A DNA stretch of 64,000 nucleotides from Planctomycetota bacterium (GTDB lineage: Bacteria > Planctomycetota > UBA1135 > GCA-002686595), in assembly GCA_009691855.1 (NCBI GenBank), contig SIAI01000013.1:30281-94280 (forward strand), written 5' to 3'. Every line of letters starts with the position of its first letter. Position 1 is the stretch's first letter. Below are positions 63,752-64,000 of this stretch, piece after piece. The notes beneath the pieces were generated by a model that saw nothing but the letters and a program-made list of their open reading frames with translations, was not told where the DNA came from and made no database searches. Position numbers and translations under genes: made by a program.

Positions 63752-63861
63752 GGAAAATCCCACTGCCGACCTGCAGCGCAGCGATTCGTCGGCAAGAGCC
63801 CGCTCCTAAAGGGCGAAAACACTCCTTCGAAAACCGGGCCCGCAGGGGTCTGGGATTTTCC
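63752..63861. repeat. Degenerate MITE-like inverted repeat
   Basis: GGAAAATCCCA at 63752 and its complement TGGGATTTTCC at 63851 bound 110 bases. The right end continues outward as GACAGCC, which, read on the other strand, gives GGCTGTCGGA, close to the GCCTGTCGGA end of the element at 27202. It may be a relative of that element. Confidence 0.45.
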
Positions 63862-63867
63862 GACAGC

Positions 63868-63917
63868 CTCTGAGCCGCTTGCCCGCCGCAGGCGGGCCTG
63901 GTCAGGAAAGAACAGGC
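63868..63917. repeat. Dispersed intergenic repeat, copy 2
   Basis: The first 35 bases are identical to 16863-16897, including the GCCCGCC-GCA-GGCGGGC hairpin; the following GGAAAGAACA is also shared. The copy abuts the MITE-like repeat. Confidence 0.75.
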
Positions 63918-64000
63918 TGCCCAGGTCCGCTGAGCTTCTATTCGTCGGCCGCCTGCACGGCGAGCAAGACTCCTGGAGTGGCGGAAAGCGCAGCGCGGAG

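Larger units (their letters stand above)
63521..64000. other. Gene-free, palindrome-rich end of the window
   Basis: No credible gene was found here; the 81-codon ORF at 63628 runs through repeats and has no start signal. The stretch holds the palindrome after the SGNH gene, GGCGCC-rich hairpins near 63575, a perfect 16-base palindrome GCGGGCTGCAGCCCGC at 63722-63737, a MITE-like inverted repeat and a copy of the dispersed 35-base repeat. Beyond 63920 nothing was recognised. Confidence 0.6.

Noticed and set aside
63628-63873. 81-codon plus-strand ORF near the right edge
   Set aside because: It runs through palindromes and a MITE-like repeat, lacks a ribosome site and has no protein-like character.

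Overview
The window is very GC-rich, gene-dense bacterial chromosome with frequent GTG and TTG starts and many start/stop overlaps of the ATGA or GTGA type. The gene mix points to a planctomycete-type bacterium (Planctomycetota): formylglycine sulfatases, an FG-GAP repeat secreted protein, a DUF1571 lipoprotein, a di-haem cytochrome c peroxidase with a long extra C-terminus, HAF-repeat and Ig-like surface proteins, and several SGNH-like membrane proteins. No 16S rRNA gene or other marker confirms this, so the phylum is an inference from gene content.

Left part (1-16 kb): a large Ig-like lipoprotein cut by the window edge; a truncated DUF4143 ATPase remnant beside inverted repeats; the operon gyrA-yqeY-hypothetical on the minus strand; then plus-strand genes for a flavin reductase, an SGNH-like protein, a lipoprotein, a subtilisin-type protease with an FN3 domain, an alpha/beta hydrolase, an FG-GAP protein and ClpS.

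Middle (16-36 kb): an NnrU/MddA-type membrane methyltransferase, a YceI-domain protein with a small lipoprotein, a tightly overlapping operon of an MMPL/RND exporter, a sensor kinase and an NtrC-type sigma-54 activator, a sulfatase, Dps, a sigma-70 family factor preceded by a MITE-like element, phosphonopyruvate decarboxylase, a phosphotransferase, a HAF-repeat protein, a SLOG-like protein and an AraC regulator.

Right part (36-64 kb): a carbohydrate block (amylo-alpha-1,6-glucosidase, an aquaporin-like channel with a changed NPA box, a GH63-type glycosidase, a second sulfatase); a two-gene island of a membrane-anchored PLD-like-fold protein and a leucine-dehydrogenase-like enzyme; a frameshifted gene; hydrolases and an S9 peptidase; the operon rnhC-dapF-M48 protease; a cytochrome c peroxidase; and cystathionine beta-synthase coupled to a third SGNH-like membrane protein. 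The last 480 bases carry no credible gene but are packed with palindromes and dispersed repeats.

Many genes have a TAnnnT hexamer (often CGCTAnnnT) 7-10 bases before the start codon and no Shine-Dalgarno sequence, suggesting very short-leader transcripts; others place the same hexamer farther upstream and use an AGGAG-type ribosome site. No rRNA, tRNA, CRISPR array, phage region or complete insertion sequence was found. The best candidate for an undescribed system is the two-gene island at 46.96-49.61 kb.
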